Origin: Symsagittifera roscoffensis
Lineage: Eukaryota > Xenacoelomorpha > Acoela > Convolutidae
DNA: 64,000 bases
Reading direction: 5' to 3'
NCBI RefSeq assembly: GCF_963678635.1
Contig: NC_087070.1
Coordinates: 40,369,831 to 40,433,830 of the forward strand
Position 1 is the stretch's first letter. The number at the start of each line of letters is the position of its first letter. The notes under the pieces were generated by a model. That model was not told where the DNA came from and did no database searches. It saw only the letters and a program-made list of their open reading frames with translations. A program made the translations under genes and the position numbers. Shown here piece after piece: positions 19,301 to 29,043 of this stretch.

Positions 19301-19465
19301 ACTTCTCGTTTCAACCATTCTGCCTGAAACCGTCTCCTCTTTATCGGACCGGGATCGCTTGATCCAATCCACAAAAGGATCGGTCATCGTTTTTCTTTGC
19401 TCTTCAGGTATGAATTTTCTAGAGCTATTACCTCGTTTTGGTATCCTTGACTTGTCTAGACTCAT
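16322..19465 (-). CDS. gag: Gag polyprotein of copy A
   Basis: The frame has 1047 residues from ATG 19465 to TAG 16322-16324. The first ~280 residues are acidic and Ser/Thr/Glu-rich; ~290-420 are a coiled coil; ~430-570 are low-complexity Gly/Ser/Arg. A Retrotrans_gag-like capsid domain spans about 590-760, with conserved DGCIDTWIEVMKLHF and NRFGSG motifs. Two zinc knuckles (C-x2-C-x4-H-x4-C) lie near residues 800 and 850 and would bind genomic RNA. A further conserved region with SVAGHQV and HLDTYADYL leads into the protease. In B and C this part runs on without a stop, so the A stop may be a readthrough codon or a single nonsense change. The length is far above the usual 300-500 residues. 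Confidence 0.93.
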   Translation of the reverse strand: MSLDKSRIPKRGNSSRKFIPEEQRKTMTDPFVDWIKRSRSDKEETVSGRMVETRSQKTSEERRELLEVEVNTDHTMNDNQEVNELEGRGRRLASESTPVEQGHDFATSNGTLDREEMSELSDISTEVAATRRSPTDNTMMASGTGKQTTSSSFSERMKNTFGNIFPFSMGGGAGNDGESQEEEDEEEQGDFGSQVSLNSSIQENEGHVERETGTMDKFGVVTTISKEANTPGQSKDFAIRTSSEPQPGESRTRGLGNALMDPELNNEKTLKQRVKARISTSTKLPGTDRVTPPLVTPLMDNGAALEEALNNIVGSLGEQNEQMSIRMSELERAVHMERESLREEINRNRQEVGRSEKRLKERTDEHMTRNLSRMTREAEQRELRLRADMEKLRIQQEQSLGSLDTKIDAMMERRTQAIMDRLDGLLSSKNGPKEGEPNSGGPSREPRVNFNEHQRRKTYGSTRGRGSSSGYATRGNTAWGPNSRASSTGNRQTSNERPTQSTHATGRSDSGNMGHTSPRRSHMGQAGNAHGDSDCRDAPHTEPSTRCEDTQAGHSRDATAMATAFEPLNRSLETFLTRLSRTNERSEKSRRVFKKPRCYKDESDGCIDTWIEVMKLHFEEEDLSERQECSALTSNLEGTALNCVMAKKQYQRDTAEKIFEILLNRFGSGVQGHQAMMRFKKRRQREDETIDKFLDDLEMLRRRSQPDDSNRRMNLAVASKFIDGVKNDELRTMLATHYTPLSTNAPTPEELRLKSKEYLLLKPPSRSGYYKNNYGNFNNGPANQGNNWYKPRDDMDKRRSCANCSSTDHHVSACPTYKQGMKAIGFSLEDEDASELDHEDFMRGVIAKFGPRCFFCNLEGHFKSDCPQFWDAVADIKHPRHEEALSGVKASKARLLSEAEARRKDKPQELVAKKMQAVTEEAREPEPATAADDFKIDYRAAARDAINRVQQELVTKEIEQKVKLELENEKLQEQLNAFEATEVEEAKAPSSLSMKLNVISGQRFGMAPQGSKIQSIISVAGHQVIRNLSEPSEFTLMHLDTYADYLR

Positions 19466-19874
19466 TTTCTATTTGTCACTTTTTAATACCTATACTTATC
19501 TCGATTGCTAGACTTTATAGTTTTATTAACAATATTAATGACACAACACAATAAATTCCACAAGATTCTATTAAATAGTGACCAAGAATCCCTGTATGTT
19601 GTCAGAGTACAGTTTGTATAAAATTTATTCACACTAACCGATTATCGGTCCAAAGATCCGGAAACTAGCACAATATGATGTTATCAGTCAATTTAAAAGA
19701 TAGTGTATTCACTACCCAATCAAGCACACTTTACGTTGATTTAAAATCAAAAACAAAAATATATATTGACACAATATGAATGTATATATAAAAAAAAAAC
19801 GTATGTGTCTTGTACTCTTAGTCGGTCGCAGTACAATAGTCGAACCTGTCTTTTAAAGAAAAAGCTTTCCCTGC

Positions 19875-19889
19875 TTGGTGCTGCACCAA
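19875..19889. repeat. Near-perfect palindrome TTGGTGC-T-GCACCAA
   Basis: Two 7-bp arms are separated by one base, in the A leader close to gag. A single-base centre makes it more likely a DNA-binding or cruciform site than an RNA stem-loop. A similar palindrome with a one-base centre lies at 156-170. Confidence 0.5.
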
Positions 19890-19918
19890 ACAGACAAAAC
19901 TTTGAAGGCAGTAATTTT

Positions 19919-20012
19919 CTCAAGTGGGCGTCTATTGCACCCACCGAGTACTGTGTTACCTATCTGCCTTCGGACTGCCCGAGCTAGACCTACTAAAATC
20001 CTCAGGGCAGTC
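19919..20012 (-). ncRNA. Two-hairpin RNA module in copy A leader
   Basis: On the coding strand, hairpin 1 (19973-20012) has an 8-bp stem GACTGCCC/GGGCAGTC, a single bulged T, a GAG/CTC extension and a loop containing TTAGTAGG. Hairpin 2 (19919-19948) has outer CTC/GAG pairs around the stem GTGGGTG/CGCCCAC. Copy C has the same architecture (46627-46665 and 46687-46724), with stem 1 changed to GATTGCCC/GGGCAATC, a compensatory change. Stem 2 is also re-paired with different bases. The bulge, loop motif and outer pairs are preserved. A conserved RNA element for packaging, dimerisation or translation is likely. Confidence 0.75.
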
Positions 20013-20242
20013 ACTTTTCCCAAAAACGTATTATGTTTCAATCCACATCAATGAGTCACGCTCTTTGTAATTTAGACTTAGTGTCGCGAATATCCGAGTT
20101 CGGACCTGTTTTGTATTAGTCTGGTTCTTTTTGAAAGGCAAGTTACCAGTGCAGTCACTGATACCTAGCCTGTGTATTAATAACCTAATACTTCTCGCTT
20201 TTTAGTCTTTCTTTCGTTTACCTAAGTCCTTAATAAAATAAT

Positions 20243-21920
20243 ACCCCTCCGGATTGGCACAAATAGGACCCTTCCGGACTGTCAGAATATAGACCCCTCC
20301 GGATTGGGACCCCTCCGAGTTAGTTAATAGTAGACCCCTCCGGATTTGGACCCCTCCGAATTAGCAACTAAAAGACCCCTCCGGATTCGGACCCCTCCGG
20401 TTTTGTGGAAAGTAGACCCCTCCGGATTCGGACCCCTCTGACTTTGAAAAATTTCGACCCCTCCGGATTGGGAGCCCTTAGCTCTGTCAAAGTAGCTTTT
20501 CGTAGTTTTCTTAATTTCAGCTTATACCCCTCCGGATACGTTCTGCGTTGCTTTTATGCTGTTTGAATTAACTGGGAAGGGTATAGGGTCCTTTCCTAGA
20601 CCCCTCCGGATTGAAGTTAAGGCACTTATTTGACAATTCACACTAACGGTGAAGGGTCTTATCACTTGCCTAATTTCGACTCTATTATGGTTGTCTTGTG
20701 CCTTCAGCCCTCCCTTTTTGTCTAGAACTGTCCTAAGTTATTTAGTTCAATCGCTATCAACTTTTGGTAGGGGTATAAGGGTTTTTCAGAAAAATTTATA
20801 AAACGTGAAGGGTGTACCCCTCCGGATTTGTGTAATTTGCTAAAAACAATCTCAAAAAATTTTCTCGCTCGTTTTTCCGGGAAATTTCCCAATCCTGTCA
20901 GTAAGCTCAGCTAATCTCTGATCTATTGGTACCAAGATCAACTCGATATGCTCTGTAGTTCCAAAGTTATTAACCAAAACGTCTTTTTTCCAAACTCAAA
21001 AATTTTCTCTCTTATAGGTTCCGCCTAACTTTTTCCGCAAATCTGGTCCTTTCGACCTAAAAATTATTGATCTGAGCTCAGATGGCCTATACTCTTCTAG
21101 TTCAATGCAAAAGACCCGATCTAAAACGCTTTTGTAGAAAAAATTTGCGAAAAACTATGCTACCTGACCCCTCCGGATTGATGAATCCACCAAATCAAAC
21201 ACGTTATGTTCGATTTCTCTGCAACCCGTAAGGCTTTTGGGTAGCGGGTTTTAAGACTCGTAGATTCACTAGTGGACGTTGTCAGAACAACTATTTTTAC
21301 TGTCCTAACTCAAAGATTTCAAAAAAATTCTGATTTTATAGTGCTTCTTACTATCAAAAAATGGGAAAATTTGGTTTTTGGTACCAAACTAGTTCCAACC
21401 ACTTCCGAACTAAAGTTAACCGGTTCTACTTATTACAGTAGTGCAGTTACGATGTAACACACTAACTTAGCGCTTTTTTCCGTTTCAAAAAATATCGATA
21501 TCTCAAAGATCGCGACTTGTGGGGGGATCAAAATATCGCTATTTTGACCCTAAAAACCGGTCTGTTTTCGTTGTTTTTCACTGAAAAACGATATAAGACT
21601 ATTAATATAGGCTATATAAGTAATAAGATTAGTAATACTATACCCCTCCGGGTTTGTTTATTATCCGAATTAAGGTGCTTAACTCGGATATTCGCAGTTC
21701 GGTGAAGGGTCACTACAGTGCAGCACTGTCGAGCCCCCCACAGATTACTATCTTACTTTTTGTACCAAAAGGGATACAAAACTTGTTAACGATACCCAAC
21801 AGTCGATTGTTGTTGTCGTTGAGGCCCTTCTTGTTGCTCCTTGTACTGCTTGCCGGATCGGTCTTCACCCAGGACCCTTCCGAATTGAGCGCAAATCAGC
21901 TGACCCTTCCGGATTGAGCG
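20243..21920. repeat. Dispersed array of ACCCCTCCGGATT words in copy A leader
   Basis: About 18 copies of ACCCCTCCGGATT or one- to two-base variants occur. Eleven lie between 20243 and 20470, often in pairs 15-16 bp apart; others are near 20523, 20597, 20816, 21166, 21640, 21872 and 21903. The TCCGGA core is palindromic. Spacers between words are unrelated, so this is not a simple satellite but a cluster of sites. The C leader has related CCCTCCG words in both orientations. A cluster of protein-binding sites is inferred, by analogy to the insulator array in the Drosophila gypsy leader. Confidence 0.7.
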
Positions 21921-22720
21921 CAATTTATCATTAACGTGCTTAAATGCTCAAATAACCCTACAGTACAAGCCTCACAAACGGGCCACAAAATTGATCGTAA
22001 CGATCCTGACTGATATAAATGCATGTAACAACAATATATCTATCAACAACAAACGGGGGGGTTGAATCACATCTTGTCTGGGGGGATGATTTCTACTGAT
22101 TTTTTACTTTTTTTACTGTTTTTGGTTTTTTCGGTTATTTTTTATGTTTTTTGTTTTTCTTGGGTACTATACTACTTTTTGTTTGGTTTTGCTTATATCT
22201 TTAAGTGTTTTTGGTCACAAATCACTCAGGGGATGAGGGGTTCATGATTCCCCCCACCCTTCCTGGTTCGTGAATTTTCGGTCTTAACTAGGTTAAAAAA
22301 CTATTCACGGTAATCCGGAAGGCTTCCGCGTTCCGAACTACCCTTCCGCCCCGGCAGTTTAGGCCTATTAAGGGCGTTAATGTGAGCATCCGCTCGGCGC
22401 GGAGTGCTCGTTAACGGTTCCGCCGGTCATGATGTTATGAAAGAATAACACCCAGGAGCGCCATAAAAACATACATGTAACATTCGCCCGGAAGATACAT
22501 ATCGACGGATAACAAAACTAAGTCTTAAGACGACTGGCTAGCGTCTAAACAGAGATTTGCATGTTTTTCACCGTCTCTACCAAGCCAGTACTTTTCGGTG
22601 GTCTTTTCTAACATCGGGTCGACAAAAACGTTACTGTTCTCCGGCTTCGACCAGAACGCTCAAATTAACTGAATAACATGCAAAAATAGTGAGCTCATGG
22701 CTGGGTCTCAGTATCCCCAG

Positions 22721-23943
22721 ACCACGAGGTCACTCCTAAAAACAAGGCTACTATTTATTATATTACTATTGTTTTTGTTCAGTAGATAAAAATCATCATC
22801 TCCATCGAAGATGGATCAACCCTTTCCCCCCAACTCTTAGCACCTCATCCTTGTCAAAACTAATCCAAATATCAATTAAATTCAAGTCAGTACATGACAG
22901 GATGCTAAAAATTCATATGAGTCAATAAAAGTTTTCCGTCCCGAGACCCTTCCGGATTCTTGAATCCGGTGAATCAAGCTCCTTAAGTTCGAATTCACGA
23001 TAACACGAAAGGCTGGTTTCCACCCTTCACCGTTGTTCGCAACGGCCTTGCAACTATTGTAGCAGCACAATAGTTGCAACTCGGAACGTTCTCTGTAATT
23101 CGTTGTCGTCTTCTTCAATTTCGATTTCCTCAATTTCGATAAAGTTGTTCTCGTCAGCGCAACCAATGTTGTTGTTGTGTTTTTTCACTCGTTTTCTGTT
23201 AAAATGGCCGTTTCAGCATTTCTCAGAAATGTGACGTCATCATTCGAATTTTTGAAGTTTTAAATTACTAGAATATTCCAGCCTTCACCGTTTGGCTAAA
23301 CGTTCCAATAACGCCCTTAGTTCTTAAAAACCACCAATCCGGAAGGCTTACTGCTAAAATTCCGAATTCTACAGAGATTGCATTTTTCACATTCTGGTCG
23401 AATGTCACATGTTTTTAATGGCAATCACGTAGTCTGAGGATCCGAGACTCAGCTATGTGGTTGTGTTCGCATGTAAACGAAAGCTGATCAAAAGTCGTTT
23501 GACTGATGGCCTAAAAATAGTAACTTTTTACTTAGCCCTAAACAGACCAGAAAATCAACTGGCAAGGTCGAGACGGTGGAAAACGTGTAGGATTAAGGTA
23601 ACTGACGCCTGCCAGTCGTTATTAGGTACTTTTTCTACGCTCCGTTGCTGTGTAGTATTTGGGCGATGTAATATTCGTCTACTGCAGTCACACATGAGGC
23701 TTAAGAAAAATAGGCCCTATAACCATTGGCTCAAGAGTCAGGGACACTATCTCTTGTGTTTTTCTACCTCAAATCAGTCGGCGCCAATTCGGTTCGCTTG
23801 TTGACATGAGACTACGACCCGTTACAGCTTAAAGGCTACTACCAAAATATCCCCCCACTCTAGAAATAAGAACGTCCCCATACTTAGGTCTCTAGATACC
23901 CAAAATACATGAACGCCGTTAAAAACCGGGTCGGAACAATCCG
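22721..23943. other. Mosaic non-coding region between copies A and B
   Basis: No gene is seen. The stretch 23440-23690 matches the A leader (22470-22720) in inverted orientation, as expected for the outer part of the C leader, which B has cut off. Shorter direct and inverted matches to the leaders occur at 23010-23400. The last ~250 bp (23690-23943) match nothing else in the window. Three perfect hairpins lie at 22952-23079, and TGACGTCA, a CREB/ATF-type palindrome, at 23232-23239. Confidence 0.5.
22952..23079. repeat. Cluster of three perfect inverted repeats
   Basis: The first is CCGGATTC-TT-GAATCCGG at 22952-22969. The second, at 23030-23045, is CCGTTG and its complement around a TTCG tetraloop. 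The third, at 23048-23079, has 13-bp arms TTGCAACTATTGT and complement around a 6-nt loop. The last two are almost adjacent. They lie between the outer ends of the A and C leaders, and either strand could fold. Confidence 0.6.
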
Positions 23944-24572
23944 TTAAGTTACTTTTTATTAGACAGTGGATTTTTGATCCATTTTAGATGGATCAACCTA
24001 AAACTCACCTTACCTCAACATAACAATCATAAAACACACTCTAGAAATTTAAATTAAGTACTCACATCGTAGCACGCTCAAGAACTGGGAGTAATCAAGT
24101 CGGTCAGCAACTCGAGAATTAAATAATGTAACTAAATGAGTTTAATGTTTATCAGTTTCAATAACAAGGACAAGTTTTAACTCTAGAATATAGTTTCTCG
24201 TGAACCAATGGGACACTCAAGCTGTCCACTTTTCCACCGAAGGTTCACTCTAGTCCAGTTCGAATAACAATCCAATCGAGTAATGATAGTCCAGTTCTCT
24301 GGAATACGCTTGTTTCTGTTTCAGATAGGACAGCTCTACTCTAGTTTTATTGTGACGGAAATTGCGAATAGCAATTTCCCACTGTTTTATCTAGCAACTT
24401 TCCCGCGATTGTTACTCGATTGTTCTGATTTCTCTTTTTCGGTTTTCAGTTATCGCGAGAAAATCGTGCATGACAGGCTCCATTCGAATTTTTGAAAAAT
24501 CAAATTTCACTCCAAAATTAAGCGTTCTTGTTTTTCTCAAGGTCAAACTTCCAAATATGACCGACTGGCACA
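23944..24572 (-). repeat. 3' LTR of copy B
   Basis: These 629 bp match 43722-44374 with seven substitutions and one 24-bp complex difference. On the minus strand it starts TGTGCCAGTCGG directly after the purine tract. The other end, within a shared ...GTAACTTAA, lacks the usual CA, so the exact inner boundary is uncertain by a few bases. It contains a 9-bp stem hairpin (24357-24379) followed by an AATAAA signal (24346-24351), as expected near an R-U5 border. Confidence 0.93.
24346..24379 (-). terminator. LTR hairpin plus poly(A) signal, copy B 3' LTR
   Basis: The minus strand has a perfect hairpin (stem GGAAATTGC, loop TATTC) at 24357-24379, followed five bases later by AATAAA at 24346-24351. 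The same arrangement lies in the 5' LTR (44148-44181). Hairpin-associated poly(A) signals are typical of retroviral R regions; the role here is inferred. Confidence 0.6.
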
Positions 24573-24590
24573 TACTCCCCTGACTCAAGA
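24573..24590 (-). promoter_or_regulatory. Polypurine tract of copy B
   Basis: The minus strand reads GAGTCAGGGGAGTA immediately before the LTR start TGTGCC. The tract is short but its position is exact, since the LTR boundary is proven by its partner. It would prime plus-strand synthesis. Confidence 0.65.
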
Positions 24591-25000
24591 TCGATGTCCT
24601 CATCGCGTGCTGTCGTCTGCCAGTGAGTTCCAGAAAACCGAGTGTTGCTCAAGATACAGTGCCAGTGGTCATTTACAGAAGTTTGCAGCAGACTTAAGCT
24701 TATCTACACCCCAAAATTCACGGCCATGTAAAATTTTCACACTATCGCTAAACAGCAATCAAAATCTGCACACACCTGCACACTTGAATTCTCGCTTTTC
24801 AAGCCAATTATTTAAAATTTCTTTTGTCCCATTCAATCAGGATATTGTCATGCAGCATTTTGATTTATATAGTAAATATAGCATATTAATAACAATATCT
24901 GATTCGTTAAAATTTCTTTTTCGTGAACCCAGGTTTCACCCGGATTCACACTCAAGCCCCCTTTCCCTCTCAAGACTCAAGATCCATTCGAACCATCCGC
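24591..25000 (-). other. 3' untranslated region of copy B
   Basis: About 410 bp lie between the terminal ORF stop and the polypurine tract. No ORF or RNA gene is recognised. CTCAAG words (CTTGAG on the coding strand) are frequent near 24930-24975. Confidence 0.6.
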
Positions 25001-25891
25001 TCATCTCGCACTCTTCGCCTTGGAGGTGCCGCACCCTGAAGTACTAGATACGGCAAACTGTCTCAACAGTTCTTCTTCATCATCGGAGCTAATCACGATC
25101 TCCTCCCAAGCCTTCAGCTGTTCATAGGATCGCATCCATTCCCTTTGCTCCTGCAACCTCTTTGCCTGGTTGGGTAGTGCCTTCACCCTAGATTCCCGGT
25201 TCAAACAAAAGGAGTTGTGCAGGCTCAAGCTCACGTTCTTCGCCAAGTCCTCCTCTAGTATCGATTCCCTCGCTTTGGTATTGTCTCTAGACATTTTACC
25301 CACTCTATTCCATCCTGTCGTGATCGCATTTCGATGGGTTAACAGAGGTCTCTTGAAAGCTTCCGGCGCAATCTCGGCCTGGAACTGTCGATACTCCTTT
25401 TGATGCTTTCTCATGTGATCTTTCGTTGTCATGTATAACCAAGACGTCAGTGTCGCTCGAAACCATGGAAAGTACCTCAAGCGGCTCCATACGTGTCTGA
25501 CTTCCGTTGGTATGGCGAATACTTTGCACGCAGTCTCAAACAACTCGAGTCTCCTGCTGTAGTCTATCGCATATATTGATTCAGCCGTTGGCGTCTTCGC
25601 TTCCCGATACTTCGTTATATTCTCCTCTATCCATCTCAGAGCCAGCATCGTACTCACTACTAAGAGCGTCACCTTCTGCCGGTGATCCGGTAATCCGATC
25701 GACCGAATTTCTTCCATATCCCACACCAGGCAAAGGTTCTTGTGATCTGGATACCACACCGTTTGTGCCAAACAGTGGCATGGGCATTCTCCATGGGTGA
25801 TCTCAATGCTCCTGAGGTTACGCTCCCCCGAGGCCTCCAAGAGAGGCTCAAGTTCCATCATTTTCTCATGCATCGTGTCGTTCTCTTCCAT
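25001..25891 (-). pseudogene. Terminal ORF of copy B, C-terminal third (frameshifted)
   Basis: The 296-codon frame matches the last third of the copy A terminal ORF: the acidic EPLLEASG segment, the PCHC motif, aromatic-rich WYP and WFRA segments, and the HRNA and LHNSFC blocks. It overlaps the 902-codon frame (25858-28566) by 34 bp in a different frame, so one indel near 25890 divides the gene. The function is unrecognised. The C-terminus ends in an acidic SSDDEEE patch and a short basic tail, differing from copy A. Confidence 0.8.
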
Positions 25892-28566
25892 GTTTGGAGC
25901 ACCCCCACAGGTTTTCCGATCACGTTTTGTCTCTCGTGATCGCTTGTGTTCTCACTTTCCAACTTCAAAAGCTCTTCTCCCCAGATTTCACTCAAGTCAT
26001 CTCTCAACTCTTTCGGTACTGTCCCTCTGATTTTCCTCAACAATTTGTGCGAGTGATGCGATATCCGAGCCAACCTCACGCACTTGGGCACTGAGAAGGC
26101 CTTGTCCACCAATACTCTCTGGCTGGATGCTTCCACCATCGCCATGTGCAGTGGATAGTGGCTTCCGCACAAATTGGCCATCAATGACCCTATCAGGGAT
26201 TTTGCGTTCAATGGCAGGCCATAAGCTTCGCTCATGGGAAACCCCATTTCCGCCTCGAGACCAACCTTCCAGCTCCGGATGGGTTTTTGAGTCACCTGCA
26301 ACACCCCAGGCCATGATTCTACGATCAACGCCGTCACTAAATGGTGTTCAGACTCTAGCCTCTCCAGTGATTGCAGACTACACATTCTCGAGAAGAATCC
26401 GAGAGCTGTCGCTATATTCACCGTAGTTCTCGCGTAACACTCCGCCACTATTTGCACTTCACTTTTCTCCCTTTCCGTGATGTCTTCAAACCAAGTAACC
26501 AGATCTTCTTTTTGAAAGGACAGTATCCTGACACATGATCGTCCATCGCAGGTGTACTCTCCATTCCCACACGTCGAATCCAGACAGCTACCCGGCTCCA
26601 TCTTCTTTGCTGACCCGAGATTGTTCGTCTTTTCGCCTGACTCCTGCATCTGAGGTAAGATCAGTTTGTGCACCACACTCAACTTTGCCAGATCTTCATC
26701 TTCCGTTGGTGCTAACCTCACCCGCTCGGTGGTCTCCTCGATCAGACTCGCGTGGGGATGTGGGCACCAGGAGGGTCTTAGTAACTTCCATACCACTCCC
26801 AAGTTCGTGATCAACAAGCCATTGCCATCACCCATGTTCACTTCAACTCTCTTGTTCGAGCGCGGTACGCTTATCACCTCCGGTGTTCTCTCAAGAATCA
26901 GGCCCAGGCTCGGCCTCTCTTTCTCCACCGCGTCTATTTCCACTATTTTACCTGTCCAAAACTTCAGCAGCTCCGCTACCTCGTGGTTCCTGTGAGCGCC
27001 TCCAGTTTCTGAGTCTAAGAAGGGGTTGTAGGCTATCCCCATAACTCCCGACACGTATTGGTATTCCCCTTTCTCACTGAGTCTCGAGTACTGCTCTGGC
27101 GAGGCCAGGTTACGGTGAACATCATGTTCTTCTTCGAACTTTTTATTATAAAATCTCCGTACCTCGTCCAGTTTTCTGTGGTTCTCTAGGGATAGTCTGG
27201 AACCATCTTCCTTTTCTATTCCAGTACTCTGATATACGTTTAAAATGATCGTTGAGACTCTTTTTTCCACGGTTTTACTTCCGCTTGCTCTCTGGTGGCA
27301 CGCCAAGATGGTGCTATCAGACATCATTGACATTATCCATCTCAAGAAACATGTGGCATCCTTCCTCCTAGCCAGGCTCAAGCCTGAATTATTCCTGGCC
27401 ACGTGTTGCATCAGTGCTTGATACACATCTAGCTTCTTGCTTCCCAACTTCAACCTGTCATACGAGGTCAATGTCTCCAACTCTATTCCCACCAGACTCC
27501 AGGTGAACATCAATTGTCCTGCGGTTCTAACGAAGGGATTCGCCATCAATGGCGGTGCTGATGAGGGTGTCCTCATTGCCTCTTCAAAATGATCCGTCAA
27601 CAAGTTCTGCCAGGACCTCTTCAGCTGATTCGCCAACTCTATCTTGTTGACCTCAGCCTTTTGCTGGGTGGCCCAATTGCGTCGTTTGCGAGCTACTCCA
27701 CTGTCCAACTTCATCAAGCAGTCTTCCATTTCCTTCAATGTCTCGAGGGCCACCCAGCATGGCCGGGAGGTGTTCCTCGTCTTGTTCCTCTCCAGTGGAT
27801 CACTAGTCACTTGCTTCCCCGTGGCCTGGTGTCCCTTCGAGACCCATTCCTTGCCGACATCCACTTCCCATGCCTGTCCGTTCGTTGAACCTCTCTTCAC
27901 GTTTATCTTCTGGGGCTTGAAGTCTTCCTCCGATGTCGAACTGGTGGAAGCCTCTATTTCCCTCTCTACTTCGAGTGGTCTTCTGAGCTCCGTGTTGCTC
28001 TTGTATGCCGCCGTCTTGCATCGAGCCAAAACCATGGGCGCCGTCTCCCTCAAGTTTCCTTCTGAGACAGCATCCACTGAAGGACTACTCAATCCCTCTA
28101 CTTCTCTCTTCCTCTTGCGAGTCTTCACATCTCTGCTTGAGGGTGTTGTGGTTATCATCACTGATTCGACCTCTCTGTCTACCTCCGACCCTTCCAACTC
28201 TTGCCTCCCCCCTTCTCGAGCCTTGAAGATATTAGTACTTTTAATCATATTACTAGTCCCAACCTTATCCCCTTTTATATCATCAACTATTTTATCTACA
28301 GTTTTTTGTTTCAGAGTAGAGCTGTTTTCACATTTTTCTTCTCTAGTCTTTGATCGTGAATTCCTCAGCTCTATCAGCTTGTTCAGCAGCTCCTTTCTCG
28401 CCTTCTCATCCAGGCCCGTTCCTATCAGAAGCGGTTCTCCAAACTTCACAACTGTGTCCCACTGTTCCTCCTTGAATTTGTCCAGCGTCGTCTCGCTGCC
28501 CACTTCTTGATTGAATTCCTTCAAGAACTCCTGCCAAGCATCGTCCTTCAGAGACCCCAGGAACAT
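25858..28566 (-). pseudogene. ORF2 C-terminus fused to terminal ORF, copy B
   Basis: In this 902-codon frame the first ~240 residues match the C-terminus of ORF2 in copy A (lysine-rich, including KTAAYKS). The rest matches the first two thirds of the terminal ORF, beginning at the conserved DFKP motif. No stop separates them, unlike A (TGA) and C (TAG) at the same place, so the two proteins are translationally joined in this copy. The cysteine cluster of the terminal protein is kept (C-x4-C-x6-C-x4-C). Frameshifts at both ends make the copy non-functional as a whole. Confidence 0.8.
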
Positions 28567-29021
28567 GTCCCTATTTCCTTCGAAAGTATTCTTTTCCCTT
28601 TCCTCAAGAGTATCATCCCCATATTGGAGGTCTCGCTTGCCAATGGCAATTCCAGATTCTTCCGGGGGGACGGGGTCAGAGGTGGAGTGGCAGTATCTGC
28701 CCAGTTCTCCTCGCTCAAGTCTTTCAACAGCTCTTGAGTGGTGAGCTCCTCCCCTGATGGTCTTGGTTCAGGCGTATTCCCCACTTCCATGTCCTCACCG
28801 GCTTCGCTGAGAGTTTCATCCATACTCTCTTCTTCTGACTCAGTTCTTCTTCTCTCGAGAAATCTTTTGAACCGGTCCTCCACGGGTCCACTCCTCTTGT
28901 CTCCAGGTGTATCCACTGACAGTGGTGATGGTGTCGCCGGGTCCAATCTCTTGTACTCCGTCAGGGCCACGTACAGTTGACCTGCTGCATCCAGTTCTTT
29001 TCCCTCCTGTCTCATTTCCAC
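28548..29021 (-). pseudogene. ORF2 fragment of copy B, acidic linker
   Basis: This 157-codon frame matches the acidic, low-complexity linker of ORF2 between the last conserved domain and the basic C-terminus. It is Glu/Ser/Pro-rich. It is shifted relative to the preceding fragment (indel near 29050) and the following one (indel near 28590). Confidence 0.65.
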
Positions 29022-29043
29022 CTGTTCTAAGCCATAGGGTGCC

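Larger units (their letters stand above)
285..22720 (-). mobile_element. Giant Ty3/gypsy-type retroelement, copy A
   Basis: Copy A reads right to left as leader, gag, pol, pol tail with macro-like domain, gap, ORF2 (SGNH polyprotein) and terminal ORF. The coding part alone is 18.8 kb. It is the best preserved copy: breaks are one in-frame TAG between gag and pol, a 4-bp duplication at 11207-11214, and a frameshift near 8950-9045. The right limit is set where homology with the leader of copy C fades. The left limit is the end of a purine tract where a 3' LTR could begin, with the rest of that LTR outside the window. No 5' LTR partner for this candidate was found in the leader, so both ends are provisional. 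Confidence 0.85.
19466..22720 (-). promoter_or_regulatory. Long non-coding leader of copy A
   Basis: This is about 3.2 kb upstream of gag without a credible gene. It matches the leader of copy C in inverted orientation at several places: 22060-22480 with 44375-44860, about 21930-21960 with 44925-44955, near 21800 with 45040, and 19919-20012 with 46502-46724. It contains the two-hairpin module next to gag, the ACCCCTCCGGATT array, and T-rich stretches near 22100-22220. It probably combines the 5' LTR and packaging/regulatory sequence. No LTR boundary or tRNA primer-binding site could be fixed. Confidence 0.65.

Noticed and set aside
20243-20470. CRISPR-like array of short repeats
   Set aside because: Repeats are 13 bp with irregular spacing and variable ends in a eukaryotic retroelement leader; there are no cas genes.
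23232-23239. TGACGTCA CREB/ATF site as a promoter element
   Set aside because: It is a single 8-bp match without a nearby TATA box or recurrence in the other leader; noted in the region entry only.
23934-23943. Target-site duplication of copy B (flanks ATCCG and CGAAT)
   Set aside because: Only CG is shared in direct orientation, within chance.
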